Source of the DNA: Muribaculaceae bacterium
GTDB lineage: Bacteria; Bacteroidota; Bacteroidia; Bacteroidales; Muribaculaceae
DNA length: 36,266 nucleotides
Direction of reading: 5' to 3'
NCBI GenBank assembly: GCA_017621225.1
Contig: JAGATN010000041.1
Location: 1 to 36,266, forward strand
A model generated the notes under the pieces. That model worked only from the letters and a program-made list of their open reading frames with translations, did not search any database and was not told the DNA's origin. The translations under genes were made by a program, and so were the position numbers. This document shows positions 15,763 through 24,122 of this stretch, piece by piece; positions within the stretch are counted from its first letter, which is position 1, and each line of letters opens with the position of its first letter.

Positions 15763-18660
15763 TCAAGCTTTCTTCAATGACTTGGCATTGCGACGGCTGT
15801 CGGTGAGATAAGCCACCGGAGCTGCCACGAAGATGGTAGCCAACGTACCGATGATTACGCCGAATATCATTGCGAACGTAAACGAACGGATCGAATCGCC
15901 ACCGAGTATGAAGATGCAGAGCAACACGAGCAACGTTGAAGCCGACGTCATTATGGTACGGCCCAAAGTCGAGTTGATCGACATGTTGATGGTGTTGAAG
16001 AAATTCTGCTTCGGATACAATCCCACGTTTTCACGAACACGGTCAAATACCACCACGGTATCGTTGATCTGATAACCGATCACCGTCAATATTGCGGCTA
16101 TGAACGATTGGTCAACTTCCATTGCAAACGGGAACACGCCCTGGAACAACGAGTAGAAGCCGATTATCGAGAAGGCCGTAAACGCTACTGCTGCGAGAGC
16201 GCCCACCGAGAAGGCTACGTTGTGGAAACGGATGAGGATGTAAAGGAACATAGCGATGAGCGAGAGCAACACTGCCACGTAAGCGTCGGTACGCATGTCG
16301 TTAGCCACGGTCGGGCCCACTTTCTGCGAACTCATGATGCCTATGTTTTCGTTGGTAGTCGAGAAGTCGGCCATCGACATGTCGCCTATTTCGTTCTTCA
16401 ATCCGTTGTAGAGTATTTCGGTTATCTCCTGGTCAACGTTGTCGTCATTGCTGTCGATCTTGTAGTTGGTAGAGATACGCACCTTGGTGTCGTCGTCGAT
16501 AGTTATCACTGATACCTGAGCGCCGTCGAACATCGGAGCCAGATGGTCGCGAAGTTCATGAGTCTTCACGGGATGATCGAACTGTACCACGTAGTTACGT
16601 CCACCCGAGAAGTCGATACCCTGATTCAGGCCCTGATAGAACAGCGAACCGATTACAATCAGCACGAATATGCCGCAAACGGTGAAGCTGACTTTACGCT
16701 TGCCGAGGAAGTTGATGTTTGTATTGGTAAACATCTTGCGCGACAGCGGAGTGGTGAACGTAAGGTTCTGGAACGGTTTCGACTTGGCGCCGATGATAAA
16801 CACCAGACGGGTAAGATATACTGCCGTGAAGAACGAGCAGATGATACCGATGATGAGCGTAGTGGCAAAGCCCTTGATGGGGCCGGTGCCGTAAAGCAAC
16901 AGGATTACGCCGGTGATTATCGAAGTAAGGTTAGAGTCGAAGATAGCGGAGAATGCATTGCTGTAACCGTCGGCTATGGCAGTGCGGGCGTTCTTGCCGG
17001 CACGAAGTTCCTCTTTCGAACGTTCGAAGATAAGCACGTTTGCATCGACGGCCATACCCAATGCCAACACTATACCGGCAATGCCCGAAAGCGTAAGCAC
17101 AGCCTGGAACGATGCCAGGATGCCGAACGTGAAGAACAAGTTGAGAATCAAACCGAGGTTGGCGATGAGGCCGGGGATAACGCCATAGAACGCCATCATG
17201 AATATCATAAGCAATATGAGCGCTATGATAAACGACATGAAGCCGTCCTCAATGGCCTGCTGACCGAGCGACGGGCCTATAACGGTGTCACTGATTATGT
17301 CGACCTTGGCAGCCATCTTACCGCTCTTGAGCACGTTGGCCAAGTCTTTTGCTTCGTCGGTGGTGAAGTTACCGGTAATCGACGAGCGACCGCCTTCGAT
17401 CACGCTGTTCACGTTAGGAGCCGAGTAAACCTGATTGTCAAGCACGATGGCCACTTGCTTCTGCAAGTTGGCGGCAGTGATGCGTGCCCACTGCTTTGCT
17501 GCATCGGGCTTCATGTTCATCGACACGTAGTTGCCACCCTGCTGAGTGTCATAGTCGCTTGTAGCCGAAGTAACCACGTCGCCGCTAAGAGCAGCCTTTC
17601 CGTTTGCGGTCTTCAGACCTACGAGCGTATAGAGGTCGATATGTTTGGGTTTGCCGGTGACGGTATCGGTCATCTCCACTGTCTGCGGCTTCACTTCCCA
17701 TGCAAGCTTGAGGTTTGAAGGGAGCAAGCGTTTTGCTGCGGGCGACGACATTATCGAGTCGATGGCGGCACGGTTTTGGCTTGTGGCGCTACCTACCACG
17801 ATGGCGTTGTAGGGATTGCTTACCTGAAGGAAATATTCAAACAGGCCCTTTCCGTTGCCGGTGCTGTCGGCACGCGACACGCGGTCGAGTTCGGCGAGTG
17901 CGTTCTGATAATCGGCAAGAGGCATCGTTTCATAGAATTCGAGGTTTGCCGACGATTTAAGAAGTTCGCGCACGCGATCATGTTCCTTCACGCCCGGGAG
18001 TTCGAGAAGGATTTGACCGTCCTTTTCAAGTTCCTGGATGTTGGGAGCCACGACGCCAAACTGGTCGATACGGCTACGGAGCACGTTGGTCGAGCTGCTT
18101 ACGCGGTCTTTCACTTCCTGCTTCAAAGCGGCCTCAACGGCTTCGGGCTTTTCGCCGCGCTTCACTTGATCCTTGAACACAACCGAAAGGTCGCCCTGCG
18201 GATCAAGAGCTTGATATTGCTTACAGAAAATAGATACGTAGTCGTTGCTCTTTGTAGCCTTTGCTATCGAATCGGCGCTTTGTATTGCCTGTTCGAAGTA
18301 AGGGTTACCCTCGGCGTTGGCCATCGACCGAAGAATATCGGGAACCGACACCTGAAGGGTCACGTTCATACCGCCTTTGAGGTCAAGACCAAGGCCTACG
18401 CCTAATTTCTGTACTTCGTTAAATGTGTAACCGAGAAACACTTTCTCTTTCGAAATAGAGTCGATGTAGCTTTTATAAGCCATTCGGTAGGAATCAGAGC
18501 TGTTGGTCTGGTCGCCCGACACTTGAGCCGCATAAGCCTCTGCCTTATTCTCGTATTTGTTGGTCACCAACGTAAACGAGATGTAAAAGAGGCAAATGAG
18601 CACCAAGAAGATGGCTATTACACCAGCCACAACACTTCCTAATTTTCCTTTGCTTTGCAT
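15763..18660 (-). CDS. secDF: Protein translocase subunit SecDF (fused)
   Basis: The 965-residue membrane protein is a natural SecD-SecF fusion, as usual in Bacteroidetes. It uses proton flow to help SecYEG complete export across the inner membrane. The SecD half has a first membrane span, LGLGLDLKGGMNVTLQV near residue 90, a long periplasmic domain, and a six-span bundle including GMAVDANVLIFER. The SecF half starts near 650 with NFLGKRKVSFT, then GIDFSGGRNYVVQF near 683 and the late YQINDTVVVFDRVREN motif. Length and order are normal. It is monocistronic, with its own promoter box and a shared terminator. Confidence 0.97.
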   Translation of the reverse strand: MQSKGKLGSVVAGVIAIFLVLICLFYISFTLVTNKYENKAEAYAAQVSGDQTNSSDSYRMAYKSYIDSISKEKVFLGYTFNEVQKLGVGLGLDLKGGMNVTLQVSVPDILRSMANAEGNPYFEQAIQSADSIAKATKSNDYVSIFCKQYQALDPQGDLSVVFKDQVKRGEKPEAVEAALKQEVKDRVSSSTNVLRSRIDQFGVVAPNIQELEKDGQILLELPGVKEHDRVRELLKSSANLEFYETMPLADYQNALAELDRVSRADSTGNGKGLFEYFLQVSNPYNAIVVGSATSQNRAAIDSIMSSPAAKRLLPSNLKLAWEVKPQTVEMTDTVTGKPKHIDLYTLVGLKTANGKAALSGDVVTSATSDYDTQQGGNYVSMNMKPDAAKQWARITAANLQKQVAIVLDNQVYSAPNVNSVIEGGRSSITGNFTTDEAKDLANVLKSGKMAAKVDIISDTVIGPSLGQQAIEDGFMSFIIALILLMIFMMAFYGVIPGLIANLGLILNLFFTFGILASFQAVLTLSGIAGIVLALGMAVDANVLIFERSKEELRAGKNARTAIADGYSNAFSAIFDSNLTSIITGVILLLYGTGPIKGFATTLIIGIICSFFTAVYLTRLVFIIGAKSKPFQNLTFTTPLSRKMFTNTNINFLGKRKVSFTVCGIFVLIVIGSLFYQGLNQGIDFSGGRNYVVQFDHPVKTHELRDHLAPMFDGAQVSVITIDDDTKVRISTNYKIDSNDDNVDQEITEILYNGLKNEIGDMSMADFSTTNENIGIMSSQKVGPTVANDMRTDAYVAVLLSLIAMFLYILIRFHNVAFSVGALAAVAFTAFSIIGFYSLFQGVFPFAMEVDQSFIAAILTVIGYQINDTVVVFDRVRENVGLYPKQNFFNTINMSINSTLGRTIMTSASTLLVLLCIFILGGDSIRSFTFAMIFGVIIGTLATIFVAAPVAYLTDSRRNAKSLKKA

Positions 18661-18718
18661 GTGTTGATAAAATATGTTAATTGGGTTATTAAATTGTTCG
18701 TATTTTGCTTTCAGCCTG

Positions 18719-18726
18719 CAAATATA
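18719..18726 (-). promoter_or_regulatory. -7 box (TATATTTG) of secDF
   Basis: The minus strand reads TATATTTG about 58 bases above the secDF ATG. A TTG lies 22 bases further up, slightly more than the usual spacing. Confidence 0.55.
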
Positions 18727-18779
18727 CGACTTTCTTTTTTAATAACGGCAATTGATGTATGGTTTTTTGGGTTAGTTGA

Positions 18780-19874
18780 TTAGTTCTGTTTGAGTTGTTC
18801 GGATATGAATGCATGCATTTCAGGCGTGTGGGCCTCTACGCTCTGAAGCAATTTGAACTGATTGCGGGTGCGCACCAGATTATGTTCGGGATATTTGATT
18901 TTATAGTAAGTATCGCCGTTGATATAATCGGTGAGGAAGCGCACTGCCTGCATGTAGGGGAACAATGCCGCTGCATACGGAAGGTTTTCTATTTCGATGG
19001 GCATCAAGAACTTACCTGCCGACGAGAGATAACCCTCGGTAAACGCCTTGAATATGTCCATATTGAATTCCACGCCGTCGATGTTCGGATCGTCCTCGGC
19101 AAGAGTGTTGGCTCCGGTGCGCAGGAAATCGCCGTAATCGCTGAATATGAAGCTCGGCATCACGGTGTCGAGGTCAATGACGCAAAGTATCTCGCCATTG
19201 TCGTCAAACATCATGTTGTTTACCTTCGTGTCGCAGTGGCATATGCGCTTGGGCAGCTTCCCTTCGCGATGCAGACGCTCGGCCTTGCACATTTCTTCGG
19301 CACGGCTTTCGAGCTCGTCAAGCAGCGGTTTCACCTCTGCCACGCGTCCGGCGGCATCGGCGTCCACGGCATCGTGAAGCTGCTTGATGCGGAACGCCAT
19401 GTTATGGAAATCGGGTATGCTCTCCTTAAGGTCTTCATCGAGATCCACGAGCATGGCCTGGAAATTACCGAAAGCCTTGCCGGCATTGCGCGACGATTCG
19501 GGATTAACGGCCTCGAAAGTATGGGCGCGCGGTATGAACACCATTACACGCCAATAGCTGTCGCCGTCAAAATAGTAAGTTTTGGTGCCATCGGTAGTCT
19601 TCACGAAGGTGAGCACCTTGCGGTCAATGTCGTCAGCGCCCGTTTCCTCAAGCTTGCGACGTATGTGGGTCGTCACGGCCTCTATGTTATGCTGCAAAGT
19701 GTCAACATCGGTAAATATATGATGGTTGATTCGTTGAAGCACATAATCGGGAGTAGCGTCATCCGCCGTCTTTACTATGTAAGTGTCATTTATAAGGCCA
19801 TTGCCCAACGGCTTTACTTCTGCCACCGTTCCGACTATGGCAAACTTGCTGATAATTTCATTGAAGTCTTTCAT
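18780..19874 (-). CDS. APH-family phosphotransferase, N-acetylhexosamine kinase-like
   Basis: The 364-residue protein has the aminoglycoside/choline-kinase fold signatures. The N-lobe opens GNGLINDTYIVKT with DYVLQRINHHIF. The catalytic loop is HCDTKVNN (His213, Asp215, Asn220) and the metal-binding segment is VIDLDTVMP (Asp234, Asp236). The opening and the QRINHxxF motif resemble NahK-type N-acetylhexosamine 1-kinases, which phosphorylate GalNAc or GlcNAc in the cytoplasm. Homoserine-kinase-like or unassigned RdoA-like members are alternatives. It diverges from a GH109-type gene, whose proposed product GalNAc would be a fitting substrate. That pairing supports, but does not prove, the hexosamine-kinase reading. 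Confidence 0.75.
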   Translation of the reverse strand: MKDFNEIISKFAIVGTVAEVKPLGNGLINDTYIVKTADDATPDYVLQRINHHIFTDVDTLQHNIEAVTTHIRRKLEETGADDIDRKVLTFVKTTDGTKTYYFDGDSYWRVMVFIPRAHTFEAVNPESSRNAGKAFGNFQAMLVDLDEDLKESIPDFHNMAFRIKQLHDAVDADAAGRVAEVKPLLDELESRAEEMCKAERLHREGKLPKRICHCDTKVNNMMFDDNGEILCVIDLDTVMPSFIFSDYGDFLRTGANTLAEDDPNIDGVEFNMDIFKAFTEGYLSSAGKFLMPIEIENLPYAAALFPYMQAVRFLTDYINGDTYYKIKYPEHNLVRTRNQFKLLQSVEAHTPEMHAFISEQLKQN

Positions 19875-19912
19875 GTGAGTGTTATAATTGGTTAAACAGA
19901 GTTATAGTCCCA

Positions 19913-19920
19913 CAAAATTA
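19913..19920 (-). promoter_or_regulatory. -7 box (TAATTTTG) of the kinase-like gene
   Basis: The minus strand reads TAATTTTG 38 bases above the ATG, in the 166-base divergent gap with the GH109-type gene. No TTG is seen at the expected distance. Confidence 0.45.
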
Positions 19921-19985
19921 ATCAAAAAATCCTGTCTTTTAGGCTTTTTGAATCGTTTTTTTCGCTGTCATATCGAAAAATGTAT

Positions 19986-19993
19986 TAATTTTG
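19986..19993 (+). promoter_or_regulatory. -7 box (TAATTTTG) of the GH109-type gene
   Basis: TAATTTTG lies 47 bases above the ATG at 20041, in the same divergent gap as the kinase promoter. The -33 region is T-rich but lacks a clear TTG. The two boxes face away from each other about 65 bases apart, so one regulator could serve both genes. Confidence 0.45.
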
Positions 19994-20040
19994 CCGTAAA
20001 TAGATAATTAACTAACCTTAATACCTAACAAATAGTAATT

Positions 20041-21447
20041 ATGAGAATTGCAAAAATGTTTGGGCTGGCGGTATGCGCCTTGGCCCTTATGACCGGATGC
20101 GTCAACCAGTCGGCCACTGAAGCATCGCGTACCATCGTTACCGACGTACCCGAGCGTCCTGCCGGACAAGAGGACATGGTTGGATTCGCTGCTGCACCAA
20201 TCGACACCGTAAGAGTAGGCTTCATTGGTTTGGGAATGCGCGGACCGGGCGCCGTGTCACGCTTCACCCACATACCCGGAGTCAAAATCGTAGCTCTATG
20301 CGACATCGAGAAAGACAGAGTTGACAGAGCCCAGAACATTCTCAAAAACGCCGGCCTCCCCGAAGCTACCGGTTATTCGGGAAACGACAGCATATGGAAG
20401 CAGCTCGTTGAACGCGACGACCTCGACCTTGTTTACGTCGTTACCGACTGGAAAAATCACGCCAAGATGGGTAAATATGCCATGGAAAACGGCAAACACG
20501 TAGCCATCGAAGTGCCTGCCGCAATGACACTCGACGAAATATGGGATCTCATCAACACTTCGGAACAGACCCGCAAGCACTGCATGATGCTTGAAAACTG
20601 CGTTTACGACGAATTCGAGCTCAACACCCTCAACATGGCTCAGAACGGATTGTTCGGCGAAGTTCTGCACACCGAAGGCAGCTATATCCACAATCTTCAG
20701 GATTTCTGGAACGACTATTACAACAACTGGCGTCTCGACTTCAATCAGCACAATCGCGGCGACATTTATGCCACTCACGGCATGGGCCCGGCTTGCCAGC
20801 TTCTCGACATTCACCGTGGCGACCGCATGACAACCCTCGTTTCAATGGACACGAAGGCCGTTACCGGTCCTGAACTCGTAAAGGCTAAGACAGGCAAGGA
20901 CGAACCGTTTGAAAACGGCGACCACACAATGACAATGATTCGCACCAACAACGGCAAGACCATCCACATACAGCACGACGTAATGAATCCCCGTCCTTAC
21001 AGCCGTATGTATCAGCTCACCGGTACCAAAGGCTTTGCAAACAAGTATGGCCGCGCCGGATATGCATTCCAGCCCGAAGCTCTTGCAGCTGACGAAGTAC
21101 CCGACCACGAAAACCTTAACGCGCACGGCTTCATTTCGCCCGAACAGCAAGCAGCCCTCACGGCTAAATATCAGCACCCCATTTTGCGCGAAATCGGCGA
21201 ACAAGCCAAGACCGTAGGCGGCCACGGCGGCATGGACTTCGTTATGGACTATCGTCTCATCTACTGTCTGCGCAATGGTCTGCCCCTCGACATGGACGTG
21301 TATGACCTCGCTGAATGGTGCTCACTCGCTCCCCTGTCGAACCTTTCTATCGAAAACGGTTCGGCTCCCGTTGAAGTTCCCGACTTCACTCGTGGCGCAT
21401 GGGATAAAGTGAAAGGCTACCGCCACGCCTACGCCGACAAGAAATAA
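20041..21447 (+). CDS. GH109-type lipoprotein (Gfo/Idh/MocA fold), putative alpha-N-acetylgalactosaminidase
   Basis: The 468-residue protein starts with a lipoprotein signal (RIAKMFGLAVCALALMTGC, Cys20). A Rossmann domain follows with GFIGLGMRGPG at 60-70, the NAD-binding turn, and ALCDIEKDR after strand 2. The segment KHVAIEVPAAMTLDE replaces the usual EKP of Gfo/Idh/MocA oxidoreductases with EVP, as I recall for GH109 glycosidases. The C-terminal half contains the NRGDIYATHGMGP and PRPYSRMYQLTG segments of that group. GH109 enzymes cleave terminal alpha-GalNAc through an NAD-dependent redox mechanism. An ordinary dehydrogenase function is the main alternative. Being a lipoprotein suggests action in the periplasm or at the surface. 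A strong terminator follows. Confidence 0.82.
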   Translation: MRIAKMFGLAVCALALMTGCVNQSATEASRTIVTDVPERPAGQEDMVGFAAAPIDTVRVGFIGLGMRGPGAVSRFTHIPGVKIVALCDIEKDRVDRAQNILKNAGLPEATGYSGNDSIWKQLVERDDLDLVYVVTDWKNHAKMGKYAMENGKHVAIEVPAAMTLDEIWDLINTSEQTRKHCMMLENCVYDEFELNTLNMAQNGLFGEVLHTEGSYIHNLQDFWNDYYNNWRLDFNQHNRGDIYATHGMGPACQLLDIHRGDRMTTLVSMDTKAVTGPELVKAKTGKDEPFENGDHTMTMIRTNNGKTIHIQHDVMNPRPYSRMYQLTGTKGFANKYGRAGYAFQPEALAADEVPDHENLNAHGFISPEQQAALTAKYQHPILREIGEQAKTVGGHGGMDFVMDYRLIYCLRNGLPLDMDVYDLAEWCSLAPLSNLSIENGSAPVEVPDFTRGAWDKVKGYRHAYADKK

Positions 21448-21487
21448 TGCAAGGTTCTCCGAAACCACGCATTAACACATAAAGCAA

Positions 21488-21527
21488 GATGGAGAATTGC
21501 CGACAACGCGATTCTCCATCTTTTTTA
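21488..21527 (+). terminator. Rho-independent terminator of the GH109-type gene
   Basis: A perfect 10-bp stem (GATGGAGAAT with ATTCTCCATC, 13-base loop) is followed by TTTTTTATTT, 40 bases after the stop codon. Confidence 0.92.
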
Positions 21528-21529
21528 TT

Positions 21530-21560
21530 TTGGCCGTTTCGATGCGTTATATTATATTTG
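21530..21560 (+). promoter_or_regulatory. Promoter of the cytidylate-kinase-like gene
   Basis: TTG at 21530-21532, a 20-base spacer and TATATTTG at 21553-21560 fit the Bacteroides consensus. The ATG follows after 19 bases. The -33 element overlaps the T-tail of the preceding terminator. Confidence 0.65.
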
Positions 21561-21579
21561 CCACAGCAAAAAGACTCAA

Positions 21580-22239
21580 ATGCAACAAGCCATGAACGAA
21601 AATAACGAAAAAGACAAAATAGTCATAACCATAGGCCGACAGTTCGGTAGCGGAGGACGCGAACTCGGCAAACAGCTGGCTCAGGCTCTCGGATTTGAAT
21701 ACTATGACAAGGAGTTGCTCAGCGAAGCAGCAAAGAGAGCGGGCGTAAGCACCGAATTCTTCGAGAAAAGCGACGAGCGGTTCCCGTCATTCCTCAACGG
21801 CTTGTTTTCATTTGCATTCGGGCTTAATCCCGTGACATATTATTCGGGATCAACGTCGATAAGCGACGACAGCCTTTATCGGGCTCAAAGCGACTTCATC
21901 AGGTCGCTGCCCGAAAAAAGCTCTTGCGTCATAGTGGGGCGAACGGCCGATTACGTTCTGCGCGATCACCCCAGAGTGATAAACCTGTTCGTGCATGCGC
22001 CCATCGACGAACGCGTGCGACGCATAATGGAACGCGACGGACTGACGGCCGACAAGGCACGCTCGAAAGCCGAGCGAATCAACAAGCTCCGCGCAAACTA
22101 CTACAACTTCTACACCGACAAGATATGGGGCGCGGCCGAATCATACGACCTGTCGTTCGACACCTCGCGTCTCAGCATGGCCGACATCGTAGAAGTGATA
22201 CGCGAATACGTCAAACGCCGGTATCCGTCGGCTCTTTGA
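21580..22239 (+). CDS. Cytidylate kinase-like family protein
   Basis: This 219-residue P-loop protein begins (after about 12 residues) with IVITIGRQFGSGGRELGKQLAQ, the glycine-rich phosphate-binding loop of the cytidylate-kinase-like family. It continues with LGFEYYDKELL and CVIVGRTADYVLRD, and a lid segment INLFVHAPIDERVRRIMERDG. It is probably a cytoplasmic nucleotide or small-molecule kinase. It is distinct from the housekeeping Cmk, and its substrate is unknown. The ATG at 21592 is a possible alternative start. Its last 29 bases overlap the end of the convergent DUF308 gene, with no terminator between them. Confidence 0.85.
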   Translation: MQQAMNENNEKDKIVITIGRQFGSGGRELGKQLAQALGFEYYDKELLSEAAKRAGVSTEFFEKSDERFPSFLNGLFSFAFGLNPVTYYSGSTSISDDSLYRAQSDFIRSLPEKSSCVIVGRTADYVLRDHPRVINLFVHAPIDERVRRIMERDGLTADKARSKAERINKLRANYYNFYTDKIWGAAESYDLSFDTSRLSMADIVEVIREYVKRRYPSAL

Positions 22240-22774
22240 GCCGTGGAGGACGCGTTGCCACATATTCCATTATCGAGCACACGCTCGAAGCCACGAACGA
22301 TATTCCGGTAATCAGCACCACGGCGTCGTTGAGAGTGCGCACGTTGGAGCACAGTATAACTATGCCCGCCACGATCATGAGCACCGGCAATATGTAGAAA
22401 TACCACGGAAGCACGAACGGGCGGCTCCAGACGCCCACCACGAGTATGTGGAACACGCCGAACAGTATCAGCAGACCGCCAAATATAAACGCCAGTACGC
22501 CGACGAAAAATTCGGGATTCACAACCATCCAAACGCCCAATACGAGCGCTCCGATGCTCGCCACGATGGTCGACGTGGGAGCCGAATGGTCATTGTCTCT
22601 CGAGCCTCTGCGCACGAGAGCCGATATGAGACTATACAAACCGGGCACTATGAGCATAATGCCCACGGCCATCACTATCCACGACAATATGTCGACGCGT
22701 GAATGCCATACGATCATAAGTATGCCCACTATCAGCACTATTAGCGACGTGAGCACGTTGGTAGTTGATTTCAT
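22211..22774 (-). CDS. DUF308 / HdeD-like membrane protein
   Basis: The 187-residue protein has six predicted membrane spans arranged as repeated pairs (for example LTSLIVLIVGILMIVWH, IVMAVGIMLIVPGLYSLI, IGALVLGVWMVVNPEFF, VLAFIFGGLLILFGVFHIL). This pattern is that of the DUF308 family, which includes the acid-resistance protein HdeD. The real role is unknown in Bacteroidales. A charged loop (RRGSRDNDHS) separates the first and second pairs. It is downstream of sufS on the same strand after a 78-base gap, but no function links them. Confidence 0.85.
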   Translation of the reverse strand: MKSTTNVLTSLIVLIVGILMIVWHSRVDILSWIVMAVGIMLIVPGLYSLISALVRRGSRDNDHSAPTSTIVASIGALVLGVWMVVNPEFFVGVLAFIFGGLLILFGVFHILVVGVWSRPFVLPWYFYILPVLMIVAGIVILCSNVRTLNDAVVLITGISFVASSVCSIMEYVATRPPRLKEPTDTGV

Positions 22775-22852
22775 AACAGTCGAAACTTTAAGTTGTAAAT
22801 TAAATACGCTTCACAACCTGTTAAAGTTCGACCGCAACGAGGGTTTTGTTCG

Positions 22853-24097
22853 CTATGAGAGCATGGGAGCTATGCGCTTCAATGCCGTCAAAAACGCATC
22901 GGCCTCGCCTATGGTGTTGTAAAGACCGAACGAAGCCCTTACCACCCCTTCTACGCCAAGAGCACGCATGAGCGGCTGCGCGCAGTGATGCCCGGTGCGC
23001 ACGGCTATCCCCAATTTGTCGAGCAGCAATCCGGTGTCGTAATGGTGCGCGTTGCCGATGAGGAAGCTTATTATGGCTGCCTTTCCGGGCGCAACGCCGA
23101 ATATGCGCATTTTGGGAATCTCCATCATGCGCCTCGTGGTGTACTCGAGCAAATCGTTTTCATAGGTGGCTATTCGGTCGACTCCGACGGCCGACATATA
23201 GTCGATGGCGGTGTGCAGCGCCGCGAGATCAACGAAATCGGGAGTGCCGGCCTCGAACTTATACGGCAACTCGGCATACGTGGTACGCTCGAAGCTCACC
23301 GAACTTATCATTTCGCCGCCCCCCTGATATGGAGGCATTGCCTCAAGCAGTCGGCTGCGGCCATAAAGCACGCCCACGCCGCACGGCCCATACATTTTGT
23401 GCGACGAGAACACATAGAAATCGGCATCGAGGTCGCGCACGTCGACATCCATGTGCGCAATGGCTTGCGCGCCGTCGACGAGCGCCACCGCGCCGGCCTT
23501 GTGCGCTTCGGCTATTATTTCCTTCACGGGGTTGACCGTTCCGAGCACGTTCGACACATGCGTTACCGACACCACTTTTGTGCGCGGCGACAACAGCTTT
23601 TTATACGCGTCGAGGTCGAGCGTACTGCGATCTTCAGCCAAAGGTATCACCTTTATGACTATGCCTTTTCGGTCGCGGAGCAGCTGCCAGGGCACTATGT
23701 TGGCGTGATGTTCCATCTCGGTGAGTATCACCTCGTCGCCCTCCGATAGCAATGACCCGTAGCTCGAAGCCACGAGATTGATCGACTCGGTGGTGCCGCG
23801 AGTAAATATCACCTCCCTGGTCGACGGAGCATTTATGAGACGGCGCACGCGCTCACGAGTGTCCTCCATCATCATGGTGGCTTCTTGCGATATGGTGTGT
23901 ACGCCCCTGTGTACATTTGCCTTATGGTTGTAATACATATCTCTTATCGCATAAACCACCTGTCGCGGAGTTTCGGTAGTGGCGGTGTTGTCGAGATATA
24001 TCAACGGTTTGCCATAAATGGTTCGTCCTAATATCGGGAAGTCGCTTCTCAACGCTTCAACGTCGTAAATGTCTTTGGATATATGTTTTAATTCCAT
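22853..24097 (-). CDS. sufS: Cysteine desulfurase SufS
   Basis: I chose the ATG at 24097 (414 residues, MELKHISKDI), because the longer frame adds 28 unrelated residues that run into sufD. SufS is a PLP enzyme that removes sulfur from cysteine and passes it to SufE for Fe-S assembly. The PLP lysine is Lys234 in SSHKMYGPCG. The catalytic Cys372 lies in VRTGHHCAQPLM, the group II form with the RxGHHCA motif. YLDNTATTETP near residue 34 and EMEHHANIVPW near 127 are also characteristic. It is the last gene of the cvpA-sufB-sufC-sufD-sufS run, and its partner sufE is elsewhere (8409-8843). Confidence 0.97.
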   Translation of the reverse strand: MELKHISKDIYDVEALRSDFPILGRTIYGKPLIYLDNTATTETPRQVVYAIRDMYYNHKANVHRGVHTISQEATMMMEDTRERVRRLINAPSTREVIFTRGTTESINLVASSYGSLLSEGDEVILTEMEHHANIVPWQLLRDRKGIVIKVIPLAEDRSTLDLDAYKKLLSPRTKVVSVTHVSNVLGTVNPVKEIIAEAHKAGAVALVDGAQAIAHMDVDVRDLDADFYVFSSHKMYGPCGVGVLYGRSRLLEAMPPYQGGGEMISSVSFERTTYAELPYKFEAGTPDFVDLAALHTAIDYMSAVGVDRIATYENDLLEYTTRRMMEIPKMRIFGVAPGKAAIISFLIGNAHHYDTGLLLDKLGIAVRTGHHCAQPLMRALGVEGVVRASFGLYNTIGEADAFLTALKRIAPMLS

Positions 24098-24122
24098 AAA
24101 GCAAATTAATGTGATGTAAATG

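Noticed and set aside
16543-17718. A 391-residue open frame on the plus strand
   Set aside because: It is antisense to secDF, with shadow-type composition.
18795-19895. A 366-residue open frame on the plus strand
   Set aside because: It is antisense to the phosphotransferase, whose catalytic motifs are intact.
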